Shown in pieces: positions 10,094 through 17,270 of a DNA stretch of 64,000 nucleotides. The stretch lies in assembly GCF_022662475.1 (NCBI RefSeq), contig NZ_JAKNQQ010000001.1:496001-560000 (forward strand), read 5' to 3'. This DNA is from Sphingomonas sp. TREG-RG-20F-R18-01 (lineage in GTDB: Bacteria > Pseudomonadota > Alphaproteobacteria > Sphingomonadales > Sphingomonadaceae). Under the pieces are notes generated by a model. It was not told the DNA's origin, did not search any database, and worked only from the letters and a program-made list of their open reading frames with translations. How positions within the stretch are numbered: the first letter of the stretch is position 1; every line of letters begins with the position of its first letter. The translations under genes and the position numbers were made by a program.

Positions 10094-10443
10094 AGCAAGT
10101 CTCCAGATTGAGGGGGCAGGATCGCGCGCAGCGGCGTGCGGCGGTGGATTGGTGTTTCGGGCGCACCGACGATGAGCCGGACAACTGCGGGGTGGTGGAG
10201 CTTGCCGTCGGCCCCCATCCAGGTCAGGCGACCGTAGTGGATCCAGTCCTCGGGCAGTTCGGACGCGCCGAACCGCAGCAGTGGCTCGATGTCTTCCGGA
10301 TGCTCGGCGAGGTAGGAGACGAAGCTTCCGGCCGTCTCCATCGCGCCGACGCCTGCGGCTTGACCGAGAGCCTCGGCGACCTCGGCGATGCGCTTGATGA
10401 CCGCGGCGGCGGCGGCGAAATCGATCGTCGACACGTCCGTCAT
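10090..10443 (-). CDS. Phage hypothetical protein
   Basis: 117 aa. An N-terminal helix rich in Ala (residues 8-34) is followed by PEDIEPLLRFGASELPEDW and a short beta segment HYGRLTWMGADGKLHH. Not recognised. Start and stop overlap the neighbouring genes, as throughout this operon. Confidence 0.5.
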   Translation of the reverse strand: MTDVSTIDFAAAAAVIKRIAEVAEALGQAAGVGAMETAGSFVSYLAEHPEDIEPLLRFGASELPEDWIHYGRLTWMGADGKLHHPAVVRLIVGAPETPIHRRTPLRAILPPQSGDLL

Positions 10444-10658
10444 GACGGCTTTCGGAGATCGGCAAGCGCCCGCGTCAGGTCCATGCTCGCGCGGCGGACC
10501 GCGCCGCTGTCCTTGGGCCGAATGCTGTCGTCCATCCAAGCCTTGCCGCTTTTCGCCCATTCTGCCGGCGCGCGCTCGATCGGCGCTGGGACTGCCTTGG
10601 CGCGGGCGAGGAAACGCTCGGCCTCGGCGATCGCGGTGGTGAGGGTGTCGCGATTCAT
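10440..10658 (-). CDS. Small phage hypothetical protein
   Basis: 72 aa, basic and helical (residues 5-24 EAERFLARAK type). The ATG at 10658 overlaps the stop of the upstream gene. No family recognised. Confidence 0.5.
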   Translation of the reverse strand: MNRDTLTTAIAEAERFLARAKAVPAPIERAPAEWAKSGKAWMDDSIRPKDSGAVRRASMDLTRALADLRKPS

Positions 10659-11134
10659 TCCGCGGTTCCTTTCGGTGCTGGAAGCATCGGCAGCATCGCG
10701 GGCATGGTGCCGACCCGATACGCCCCTGCAATTTGCGGCCGCATCCAGTCGCCGACCGACTTCCCGTCGGGCAGCACGATGTTGGCCATGAACTCGTCTT
10801 CGAACAGTGCGATGCCGCTCTCGACCGCCTCGAGCTTCGCCTTGATGACGAGCGCGAGGGCGCGCCAACGCTGGCGGACCGCTTGGTCGAATTCCTTGGC
10901 GGCGGCATCGGCGGTGCGGGTGCCGCGGCTGTGATGCGTGCAGGCGCGGTCGTTGCGCGCCGGCAGCGGCAGGACGAACTTGATCTGGCGCCCAGCCATA
11001 CGGAAGCCGACGAGCGCGGCATCGTCCTGCCAGCCGTACATGAACTGGTCGGCACCGTAGCGGATCAGCGTGCGCTCGTTCTCGTCGCGCGACCGCGCGC
11101 TGGTGACCTCGGTCGAGGCAGCATAACGCGTCAT
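10655..11134 (-). CDS. Conserved phage protein
   Basis: 159 aa. It begins MTRYAASTEVTSARSRDENE and contains RTLIRYGADQFMYGWQDD, FRMAGRQIKFVLPLP and AVRQRWRALALVIKAKLEAV. This combination recurs in many siphophages and prophages near replication or accessory genes. The role is not known; a nucleic-acid-associated function is a guess from context only. ATGA overlaps join it to both neighbours. Confidence 0.7.
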   Translation of the reverse strand: MTRYAASTEVTSARSRDENERTLIRYGADQFMYGWQDDAALVGFRMAGRQIKFVLPLPARNDRACTHHSRGTRTADAAAKEFDQAVRQRWRALALVIKAKLEAVESGIALFEDEFMANIVLPDGKSVGDWMRPQIAGAYRVGTMPAMLPMLPAPKGTAE

Positions 11135-11568
11135 GCTGCCACCTCATCAAGCAAGACGGCCCGCGGGCGCGTTCCGCTCAAGGTGCGCCAGGCGAACGAC
11201 GGGGCCGATGGCAATAGCCACAGGTGACGCATGTTCGCGACGTTCACGATGTCGCTGTCGGCGGGGTAAATCTCCACTGCCCAGCGATCGCCGTACCCGG
11301 CTTCACGCTTGAGCCGCTGGCGATCGTCCCAGCTGATATCATCGCGCCAGCGCTGCTGACGTTCGTTCCACTCGGTGCGATTGACCGACAGCCGCAGGAT
11401 GCCGTCGGCCTCGGGGAAGATCTGCACCAGAAATTGACGGGAGCGCATGACGTCGAGCCGCACCGCACCATCTACCGGCCATTCCGACCGAGACACGCCG
11501 ATGAGCTCGACCGGCCACACGCGGCTTTGCCGGCGCATATCGCGCAGCTGTTGCGACGTCGGCTTCAT
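11131..11568 (-). CDS. DUF7694-type phage protein
   Basis: 145 aa. RSRQFLVQIFPEADGILRLS, then SVNRTEWNERQQRWRDDISW, then VNVANMRHLWLL near the C-terminus are the conserved blocks of this small phage family. Function unknown. It is translationally coupled to both neighbours through overlapping start/stop codons. Confidence 0.7.
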   Translation of the reverse strand: MKPTSQQLRDMRRQSRVWPVELIGVSRSEWPVDGAVRLDVMRSRQFLVQIFPEADGILRLSVNRTEWNERQQRWRDDISWDDRQRLKREAGYGDRWAVEIYPADSDIVNVANMRHLWLLPSAPSFAWRTLSGTRPRAVLLDEVAA

Positions 11569-12167
11569 GCCGCAATCCGATCAATGTTCCCACGCACGAC
11601 GCGGAAGGTCAGAGCCACGACGTCGGGATTATCATCCCAATGTTGCCCCTCTGCGGGGTGAAGGCTCGACCAGAGTTCGCGGTACCACCACCGCGGAGTA
11701 ACATTCACGTGAGGCTGCTCGGTCTCGACCATCCAACCGTCGAGCGGGCGACCGAGACCCTCCATCCATCCGCGGAGCTTCGCGCCCTCGGCGATGCAAT
11801 CGTCTTCGCTGATCGACTGAAGCGCCTCGACCTTTATGCCTTCAACGATCAGCGTCAGCCGGGAAGCCCATCGCGGCATATGGATCGACGGCTTGTAGCT
11901 CGGCCACGTCGGGACTGCGCTGGAAGCCAAGGCGACTGGGATCTGTTCAACGAACTCGGTGTGACTGGCGCGTTCGTGCGCCATGTACCCGACCTCGACC
12001 ACGTCGCTGTAGACGCTGCGGACAGCGAACGATTCCCGGACGTAGAGCCGATCGCCGACCTCTACGCGTCGCAATGGTGACGTGGCGAGACGCCGTGTCT
12101 GCGTCTTGCGGTCGTCACAAAGCGCGCGCACCATGGCCGATGAAAAGATGATGGGACGATCAGTCAT
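11565..12167 (-). CDS. Phage ASCH-like protein
   Basis: 200 aa. MTDRPIIFSSAMVRALCDDR with KTQTRR is the start of a phage family usually annotated near ASCH domains (a PUA-like RNA-binding fold). VEVGDRLYVRESFAV and a Trp-rich C-terminus (TPRWWYRELWSSLHP) support this. Predicted nucleic-acid binding; the partner is unknown. Its start codon overlaps, on the opposite strand, the start of the plus-strand gene at 12166 (shared CATG). Confidence 0.65.
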   Translation of the reverse strand: MTDRPIIFSSAMVRALCDDRKTQTRRLATSPLRRVEVGDRLYVRESFAVRSVYSDVVEVGYMAHERASHTEFVEQIPVALASSAVPTWPSYKPSIHMPRWASRLTLIVEGIKVEALQSISEDDCIAEGAKLRGWMEGLGRPLDGWMVETEQPHVNVTPRWWYRELWSSLHPAEGQHWDDNPDVVALTFRVVRGNIDRIAA

Positions 12168-12411
12168 GACGGCGGAACCTGAACTCGAGCGCGGAACACC
12201 GGCGAAGCTGTTCCGACTCTCCGGCTTTCCCGGTCAGCAGACGCAAGCAGGGGGACCTATTGAGGAAGGTTCGCTCCGGGACTTGCTCCAGGTCGCCATG
12301 AACGACGTGGACGATCTCTGGCGCTACTCGATCGTGACGCTCGGCCGCCCGCTGATCAAGGAAAGCGACATTCGTGCCCTGGCGAAGGAATGGGATATCC
12401 GACCAGCCTGA
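12166..12411 (+). CDS. Small plus-strand phage protein inside the leftward operon
   Basis: 81 aa from 12166, or 92 aa from 12133. The only rightward gene in the 5-15 kb block. It reads TPAKLFRLSGFPGQQTQAGG and ends RALAKEWDIRPA, with helix-rich, protein-like composition, unlike the competing minus-strand frame (12160-12426), which looks like shadow sequence. It would be transcribed against the operon. Family not recognised. Confidence 0.45.
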   Translation: MTAEPELERGTPAKLFRLSGFPGQQTQAGGPIEEGSLRDLLQVAMNDVDDLWRYSIVTLGRPLIKESDIRALAKEWDIRPA

Positions 12412-12422
12412 AACACCGCAGA

Positions 12423-13511
12423 TCACTTCGGCATCCCGTCATGCTGGACGCCATCGAGCAACCGCCCGGCGGCGCGCTTGCCGACCGAGCGCATCACGAC
12501 GAAGCGCTTGCCGTGGAAGCCACATCCGCCCTCAAGGTTCAGCCACTTCGACTTGCCGCGATCAACGTAATCGTTCGTATAGTCGGCGCGCCAATCAGGA
12601 TCGTCCCGCTCGCGATCGAGCGCTAGTTCCCAGTCTCCCCACTGCTTCATGAGGAACGGGACACCTGCAGCGGCGCACTGATCGCGCAGCCCACGTGCCC
12701 AGTCCGGATGCATCGGGCGCGACCCGGGGCCGCTCTCGCCACCCACGATCACCCAGTCGAGGCAAGCGCGCCCGAGGCCGTTGTTCTGCCAGATGGCAGA
12801 CCAGCCATGGACGGGGCTTCCGTAATCCCGCGACTTTTCGGCCCCCGTGATGTTTGTCAGATCGACCGGACCAAGGAGTGGCTCGCACGATAGGAAGCGC
12901 ACCGCGGCGGGCGTGGCTAGCAGATCGGGGATGCGCTCGTCGGCACGCTTCTGATCCTCGACCGAGACGCCCTTCCAGACGTTCGGCAGCGGCCAATGCA
13001 CGAACGACGGATCCTGTTCGCGCGCACGGTCGCCGCACGGCGCGAGCGCGTCGGTACCGGAGACGCCCCAAGCGGCGGCCTCGTCCAAGATCACCCGAGC
13101 GATCCGCTGTGGCGTCCAGGGATTGGCGCAATACGACTGCATCCGCGCCGACCGCTTGGTCAGCACCTGGTGCGTGTGGTGCGGCGTCAGAGCCATCACT
13201 GCGAAGCAGCGGTCGATCCATGCGTCGGAAACGTCGTTGTGGAACAGGTCGCCGTGGGCGTTCCAGAAGATGGTCCGCGGGCGACGCCAGTGCAGCGGCA
13301 GCACCAGTGCGCGCTCGTTGAGCCGCACCTCACCAGTCCAAACGTGCCCGGCCTTGCTCGGCATGGTCAGACCGGTCGACGGATGCCCCGGCAGGTTCCG
13401 CCCGCCCGCGCGCATGGCGTAGCAATTCGCGCAGCCGGGCGAGATCACGCTGCACCCGTTAACGACGTTGAGCGTCGCGTCGGTCCATTCGATCTTGGTG
13501 CCGTCAGCCAT
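12423..13511 (-). CDS. Phage Gp37/Gp68 (DUF5131) family protein
   Basis: 362 aa. MADGTKIEWTDATLNVVNGC with the cluster CSVISPGCANCYA (three Cys), WNAHGDLFHNDV, FLSCEPLLGPVDL and WVIVGGESGPGSR are the family hallmarks. The CX6CXXC-type cluster near the N-terminus and the TIM-barrel-like pattern suggest a radical-SAM relative, but no substrate is known. The start at 13511 follows from the conserved N-terminus. Confidence 0.85.
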   Translation of the reverse strand: MADGTKIEWTDATLNVVNGCSVISPGCANCYAMRAGGRNLPGHPSTGLTMPSKAGHVWTGEVRLNERALVLPLHWRRPRTIFWNAHGDLFHNDVSDAWIDRCFAVMALTPHHTHQVLTKRSARMQSYCANPWTPQRIARVILDEAAAWGVSGTDALAPCGDRAREQDPSFVHWPLPNVWKGVSVEDQKRADERIPDLLATPAAVRFLSCEPLLGPVDLTNITGAEKSRDYGSPVHGWSAIWQNNGLGRACLDWVIVGGESGPGSRPMHPDWARGLRDQCAAAGVPFLMKQWGDWELALDRERDDPDWRADYTNDYVDRGKSKWLNLEGGCGFHGKRFVVMRSVGKRAAGRLLDGVQHDGMPK

Positions 13512-13674
13512 GTCGCACTGCCCCGCGCGCGGCGCGCAGCTGGTCGAGACGTTTCCGGATCCACAGCGGATCAATGCGGTCCAGGCGATCGCGTGCCTCG
13601 AGGACGCGCGCGGTATGCACCCGATCGTTGTGGACGAAGCGCTTCCCGGCCGGCGGCATGTAAGACGCGCTCAC
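13504..13674 (-). CDS. Small basic phage protein
   Basis: 56 aa from a GTG at 13674 that overlaps the upstream TGA (GTGA). Mostly one long basic helix (VLEARDRLDRIDPLWIRKRL). An internal ATG at residue 6 is an alternative start. Not recognised. Confidence 0.45.
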   Translation of the reverse strand: MSASYMPPAGKRFVHNDRVHTARVLEARDRLDRIDPLWIRKRLDQLRAARGAVRHG

Positions 13675-13874
13675 AGGGCACCGCGCATGCGAACTGGACC
13701 GACTGTGGGCAGGTGCGGCAGCGCGGCATCCCACTTGGCCTGGTCAACCTCGACCGGCGCGCGCGTACGGTGGGCGCACAGCACCTTCCCTTCGCGCGCC
13801 GGCACGCGGCGCAGCAGGCGCAACGGTACAAAGTGGCCCGGCGCCACCTCGACGTTTCGGTATTGGCTGGACAT
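13671..13874 (-). CDS. Small phage hypothetical protein
   Basis: 67 aa starting MSSQYRNVEVAPGHFVPLR. Basic, beta-rich in the first half. The start overlaps the upstream stop by one base and the stop overlaps the next start. Function unknown. Confidence 0.5.
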   Translation of the reverse strand: MSSQYRNVEVAPGHFVPLRLLRRVPAREGKVLCAHRTRAPVEVDQAKWDAALPHLPTVGPVRMRGAL

Positions 13875-14239
13875 CAGTAATCCTTCCGCGGCTTGCCGGG
13901 CGCGCCGACCCATCCGTCGCTGCGGACGATCTGGGGGAGACCCGATGGGGAGATGATCTTGATGCGCCCGTCTGCCATGCGGCCGATCACAGGGCACTGG
14001 AACGCGAAGTAAGGGGGCGGCGAGCGGAGCGGCCACCAGTATTCCGCGTTGGTCGCGTTGCGCTTTACCTCGATCGCTTCGCAGCCGACTGGCGTGATGC
14101 CAGCGGTGATCATCGCCGCGATCTGCTGATGGGTGAACGGCTTCCCATCCTCGAACGAGCCATACCAAGGGTTTGGCTTCGAAGGGGTGACGAGCTTGAT
14201 GTCGGGCTGACGCCCGACGAACTGGCGAGGGTGTTCCAT
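13874..14239 (-). CDS. Phage hypothetical protein
   Basis: 121 aa with many Pro, Trp and Tyr residues (NPWYGSFEDGKPFTHQQIAA; YWWPLRSPPPYFAFQ). A compact globular protein of unknown family. Three bases separate it from the upstream stop. Confidence 0.5.
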   Translation of the reverse strand: MEHPRQFVGRQPDIKLVTPSKPNPWYGSFEDGKPFTHQQIAAMITAGITPVGCEAIEVKRNATNAEYWWPLRSPPPYFAFQCPVIGRMADGRIKIISPSGLPQIVRSDGWVGAPGKPRKDY

Positions 14240-14242
14240 CAG

Positions 14243-14668
14243 TCAGAATCCTGTGTAGGCGCGGCAAGCGGCCCGCGCGGCGGCGTCGAGGCGGACGGCA
14301 TCGCGATAGTCAGCGTCGGCGTGGGCAAGCGCCGCTTCAGTCACTCGGACATGGGCAGCGCGCCCTTCCCGCTCGGCCTCAAGCGCAACGGTCATCTGCC
14401 GTACGCTGGGCTTGCGGTTGATCTTGGAACGCTGGATCTCGTTCGCATCGGTGGCGAGGATGGCCATGAAGGCATCGCAGTCGAGCCCGATCCGATCCGC
14501 GCGCAGCCCGATCTCTGAGGCCAACTCGCGGACGTATGCTCTCACCGCGGCTTGCACGTTCAGATCATTGCGGACCTTCTCGTAACGCAGCTTGGCCTTT
14601 TCGGCACGCATCCGGGCGAAAACTGGGCGAAGCTCGGCGATCGCCTGATCCAGATCGGGATAGCGCAT
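14243..14668 (-). CDS. Helical phage protein
   Basis: 141 aa, almost wholly helical, with charged heptad-like stretches (FARMRAEKAKLRYEKVRNDL) and an Ala-rich C-terminus. No motif was recognised. Start and stop are packed against the neighbours. Confidence 0.5.
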   Translation of the reverse strand: MRYPDLDQAIAELRPVFARMRAEKAKLRYEKVRNDLNVQAAVRAYVRELASEIGLRADRIGLDCDAFMAILATDANEIQRSKINRKPSVRQMTVALEAEREGRAAHVRVTEAALAHADADYRDAVRLDAAARAACRAYTGF

Positions 14669-15033
14669 TACCGGGGCGCTCCCTCGACATGCGCCCAGCG
14701 CGCGCGGTGCGGCGATGCCTTGCCGTACGCCCTGCCCGCCTCGAAATGGTCGACGCCATATTTCACCTGCCAAGTGCACAGCCCGATCGTGTCTTTCTCC
14801 CGGTGCGCGCCCGAGCAGAGCGGCACGGCGTGATAGTCTGGGCTTTTCAGCGAAACGCCTTTCATGCCGTCGGCATCGGAGTGCGACGCTTCCATGACGC
14901 CGGTGCAGACATGCCCCGCCCGGCCCGCGAGCAGGCACGGCCGCTTGCGCAACCAGGCGAGGTGATTGGGAAATTTGCGGTCGGCATCTGCCTTCCCGCT
15001 GTTTTGCTTCCGAGGGCGGACATCGACGCGCAT
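14668..15033 (-). CDS. DUF968 family (HNH-like) phage nuclease candidate
   Basis: 121 aa. NHLAWLRKRPCLLAGRAGHV, then CTGVMEASHSDADG, then AVPLCSGAHREKD is the Cys/His pattern of DUF968/YbcO-like proteins, a compact HNH-type nuclease fold. In lambdoid phages relatives sit in the ninR-type recombination region. Expected activity: a metal-dependent DNA nuclease, perhaps in recombination; this is inference from the family. The start at 15033 shares its last base with the stop of the next gene upstream. Confidence 0.72.
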   Translation of the reverse strand: MRVDVRPRKQNSGKADADRKFPNHLAWLRKRPCLLAGRAGHVCTGVMEASHSDADGMKGVSLKSPDYHAVPLCSGAHREKDTIGLCTWQVKYGVDHFEAGRAYGKASPHRARWAHVEGAPR

Positions 15034-15221
15034 CAGCCGAGCCACGCCCGCGCAACGACGAGGCAGACAGCGACGAGCCCGACGCCGAGGGTCAGCGCTG
15101 CGGACATCCACAGCGACTCCGGCTGCCCAGCGGCGGCGCGGGCGCGTGCTGCCTGCCGGTTCAGCGCGTCCATGTTCTCGATCGAGCGCAGGAACTGCTG
15201 GCGGTTCTGCGGGGCGTTCAT
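15033..15221 (-). CDS. Small membrane protein
   Basis: 62 aa. A helical, amphipathic N-terminus (MNAPQNRQQFLRSIENMDAL) is followed by one transmembrane segment near the C-terminus (residues about 40-60, SAALTLGVGLVAVCLVVARA). Inner-membrane location expected. Role unknown; small membrane proteins in early phage operons often act in exclusion or host takeover. Confidence 0.55.
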   Translation of the reverse strand: MNAPQNRQQFLRSIENMDALNRQAARARAAAGQPESLWMSAALTLGVGLVAVCLVVARAWLG

Positions 15222-15466
15222 GCCGCGCCCCCGTCGACGATCACATAGTGCGTGATCCCGCACAGGTCGCCGTGGTCGCGGTTCCAGCGACGATCCCACG
15301 CGCTCGCCCTACGCGGCGGTTGGGTGTGATCGAACTCGGCTTCGAAGACGCACTGGATCTGCACCAGCGTCTGCGGCGGGAGTGGGCAATCGCCCCCCGC
15401 CCATGCGATCGGCTGCGGCGTGTTCTCAGTAATTTCGGGTGGTAGCGATGCCACGTCGATCTCCAT
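15218..15466 (-). CDS. First gene of the leftward early operon (hypothetical)
   Basis: 82 aa, not recognised, Pro/Trp-rich with FEAEFDHTQPPRRASAWDRR. Its ATG lies about 17 bases downstream of the predicted pL start site, making it the promoter-proximal gene of the operon that runs to int. Confidence 0.5.
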   Translation of the reverse strand: MEIDVASLPPEITENTPQPIAWAGGDCPLPPQTLVQIQCVFEAEFDHTQPPRRASAWDRRWNRDHGDLCGITHYVIVDGGAA

Positions 15467-15489
15467 CGCCCGTCATGGGCTGATGAAGC

Positions 15490-15530
15490 GATCTAACAAG
15501 AGCTTTGTGGGTCGTCAACAAGGTTCTTGT
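15490..15530 (-). promoter_or_regulatory. Leftward early promoter pL with two CI-type operators (OL)
   Basis: Two 13-bp sites of the form ACAAG-N3-CTTGT lie 22 bp apart: 15496-15508 (ACAAGAGCTTTGT, one mismatch) and 15518-15530 (ACAAGGTTCTTGT, perfect). On the minus strand a -35-like TTGACG (15518-15513) is followed after 17 bp by TAGATC (15495-15490). The first site therefore covers the spacer and the second abuts the -35. Repressor bound here would silence the accessory/int operon. Confidence 0.7.
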
Positions 15531-15533
15531 GAT

Positions 15534-15953
15534 TTAGTCGTCTGGCGGGATGTAGTCCGGATAAAAACCATCTTCGGCGTCGGCAGACCTCGGTTGACGA
15601 TAGGAGGTCGGCATAACTGCTTCTACGTCGGGCAACTCGGGTTTTGCGCCATCGAAAGCGATACGAATGACCGCTCCAAACTCCGACGCGGATTGGAAGA
15701 CCGCATGCAATTCCCTACCCTGCGACAGCATCCCCCCAATCCACGGTGCCCGCTCTGCGGTCAGGTAACCGATCTGCACATTGCGTGCGGAGAAGACCGC
15801 TATGGCGTTGGGGTCGTCTTTGTTTTTCGGTTCCGGACGCAACTCAACGAGTTCGCCCGGTGGGCAAATCATGATCTCGAACCGCCGATTGCTTTTGTCA
15901 CTGTTCGGGAAGCGAACGCCGACGACTGCTAGACTGAGTGCGCTGATGGGCAT
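15534..15953 (-). CDS. HIRAN-domain protein
   Basis: 139 aa, essentially one HIRAN domain: VVGVRFPNSDKSNRRFEIMI, LRPEPKNKDDPNAIAVFSAR and NVQIGYLTAERAPWIGGML. HIRAN domains recognise 3' single-stranded DNA ends in SNF2-type helicases such as HLTF. Here the domain stands alone with an acidic C-terminal tail (DAEDGFYPDYIPPDD). It starts 9 bp after the cI stop in the same direction, so it is probably cotranscribed with the repressor and made in the lysogen. Confidence 0.8.
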   Translation of the reverse strand: MPISALSLAVVGVRFPNSDKSNRRFEIMICPPGELVELRPEPKNKDDPNAIAVFSARNVQIGYLTAERAPWIGGMLSQGRELHAVFQSASEFGAVIRIAFDGAKPELPDVEAVMPTSYRQPRSADAEDGFYPDYIPPDD

Positions 15954-15962
15954 ATGCCGAAC

Positions 15963-16631
15963 CTAAATACGACGCCCTACCCACACAACCCGACCCATAA
16001 CTCTGATTTCGCTGACCAGGCGTGGTTGGCTCGCATACCTAGAGTTTTCGCTAATGACTTTCACCATTGGTGGTTCGGTACCCGCGATGCGTTCGATGAA
16101 CTTCACCACATAACCATCGCCGTCCCACAGGCAGAATGCACCTGGCTGCGCGGTGTTGGTTTTTCGTCGATCCACGAGAAGCTGATCTCCCGGGCGGAAT
16201 GTGGGCTCCATTGAATCGCCTTCGACTTCGATCGAGAGCAAATCGCCCGGCGAGATACGCAGGCTTTCCACGAGGCCGCGGGAAAAGGCGATCGACCGCA
16301 TGTCGCCTTCACCCGTGCCGCCACCGCCGGCTCCGACGAAGGTGGGCAACTGTTCGATCATTACCGCATCGACTATCTCAGCCTCGTTGGAAATACGAGC
16401 GTCGTCCTCCTCTACCGATCCCCCGGCCTTCAGTGCTTCCACAGCGTATCGAAACCAGCCGGGCATCTTCTTGCCGGTGTTCTCGAAGTTCCAAATCAGC
16501 TGCTGGTTGAACTTCACCACGTAGCCAGCCTCATCAGCAAACGGCTGCGCACGCTTCGCCAGATCCGATTGGTTCCAGCCAAGCTTCTCGCGCTCGCTAA
16601 TGAGCCATGCCCGTTTCACATCGATATCCAT
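15963..16631 (-). CDS. cI: CI-like phage repressor, S24 peptidase type
   Basis: 222 aa from the ATG at 16631. An N-terminal HTH (residues 5-50, SEREKLGWNQSDLAKRAQ) is followed by a linker with an Ala101-Gly102 bond (FVGAGGGG) and a LexA-like C-terminal domain with catalytic Ser140 (EGDSMEPTF) and Lys177 (GYVVKFIERI). RecA-stimulated autocleavage, and so SOS induction, is expected. A longer frame begins at 16721 but would run through all three OR operators, so the shorter start is preferred. It is transcribed divergently from cro. Confidence 0.88.
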   Translation of the reverse strand: MDIDVKRAWLISEREKLGWNQSDLAKRAQPFADEAGYVVKFNQQLIWNFENTGKKMPGWFRYAVEALKAGGSVEEDDARISNEAEIVDAVMIEQLPTFVGAGGGGTGEGDMRSIAFSRGLVESLRISPGDLLSIEVEGDSMEPTFRPGDQLLVDRRKTNTAQPGAFCLWDGDGYVVKFIERIAGTEPPMVKVISENSRYASQPRLVSEIRVMGRVVWVGRRI

Positions 16632-16644
16632 CGACAGCAGGCCT

Positions 16645-16711
16645 ACAAGAGTTTTGGGAAGGTTGCTTTCACAAGTTTCTTGTTGATCAACGCACAAGAT
16701 CCTTGTATGGC
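16645..16711 (+). promoter_or_regulatory. cI-cro operator region OR with pR
   Basis: Three copies of the operator motif: 16645-16657 (ACAAGAGTTTTGG, two mismatches), 16671-16683 (ACAAGTTTCTTGT, perfect) and 16694-16706 (ACAAGATCCTTGT, perfect), with centres 26 and 23 bp apart. Rightward -35 TTGATC (16683-16688) is 17 bp from TATGGC (16706-16711), which overlaps the third site. A start about 7 bases further would give cro an almost leaderless message (ATG at 16720). The graded match quality resembles strong and weak OR sites of lambda. Confidence 0.72.
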
Positions 16712-16719
16712 TCTTAGTC

Positions 16720-16950
16720 ATGAGTCACGAAGCCCTTAAGCGAGCCCTCTCCGTATGCGGCGACAATCAGTCCGAGTTCGCGAGGCGGATCGGAACGTCG
16801 CAGCAGCGAGTGTCGTATCTTATGATGCGCCAAAACCCGCTTCCGGCGGAGTTGGTTCTGGCATGCGAGCGCGAGACAGGGATCTCCCGTCATGATCTCC
16901 GTCCGGACGTATATCCCGCGCCTGCGGTAGCCCAGCAGGAGGCAGCATGA
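16720..16950 (+). CDS. cro: Cro-like (YdaS family) regulator
   Basis: 76 aa. MSHEALKRALSVCGDNQSEF, then ARRIGTSQQRVSYLMM is a helix-turn-helix of the YdaS/Cro family, ending in a short Ala-rich tail. Divergent from cI across the operators, in the classic place of cro, so it should compete for the same sites and commit to lytic growth. The stop overlaps the next start (ATGA). Confidence 0.85.
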   Translation: MSHEALKRALSVCGDNQSEFARRIGTSQQRVSYLMMRQNPLPAELVLACERETGISRHDLRPDVYPAPAVAQQEAA

Positions 16951-17084
16951 ACATCGTAGAAGCACTCGCTTTTTGGTCGGTGGCTTCCGTTGGCCTCGGC
17001 ATCGTGATCGGTCACGGCTTTAAGGTGCTCGCAAGGCAGGATCGCACTTTGCGGCACCGTCATCGCAGCACAGAACGGCGGTAG
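16947..17084 (+). CDS. Small single-span membrane protein
   Basis: 45 aa starting MNIVEALAFWSVASVGLGIV, so almost the whole N-terminal half is one transmembrane helix followed by a very basic tail (RHRHRSTERR). The ATG overlaps the cro stop, and the stop lies 3 bp before the next start. It is the second gene of the rightward early operon; role unknown. Confidence 0.55.
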   Translation: MNIVEALAFWSVASVGLGIVIGHGFKVLARQDRTLRHRHRSTERR

Positions 17085-17087
17085 GCA

Positions 17088-17270
17088 ATGACACATGCTC
17101 AGGACGAAGCCGCGGCTGCCGAATGGATCGATCCCCTGCTGGGGATGCTGGACACCGTTCGCGGCACCCGCTGCGCAGTGTGCCGCCAAGGCATCTGCAA
17201 CCATTCCGACGCTGAGTATGCGGGCATCGTCCGCGGTGCAGAGCGCGCTCACGAGACAGGGACCAAGTGA
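17088..17270 (+). CDS. Small phage protein with Cys/His cluster
   Basis: 60 aa. RCAVCRQGICNHSDAEY holds three Cys and a His that could bind zinc; the rest is acidic and helical. The stop overlaps the next start region (GTGATG). Not recognised. Confidence 0.5.
   Translation: MTHAQDEAAAAEWIDPLLGMLDTVRGTRCAVCRQGICNHSDAEYAGIVRGAERAHETGTK

Noticed and set aside
12160..12426. Minus-strand 88-aa frame opposite the small plus-strand gene
   Set aside because: Arg/His-rich shadow composition; the plus-strand frame has more protein-like sequence.
16632..16721. Longer cI start at 16721
   Set aside because: The extra 30 codons run through all three OR operators and overlap the cro start.
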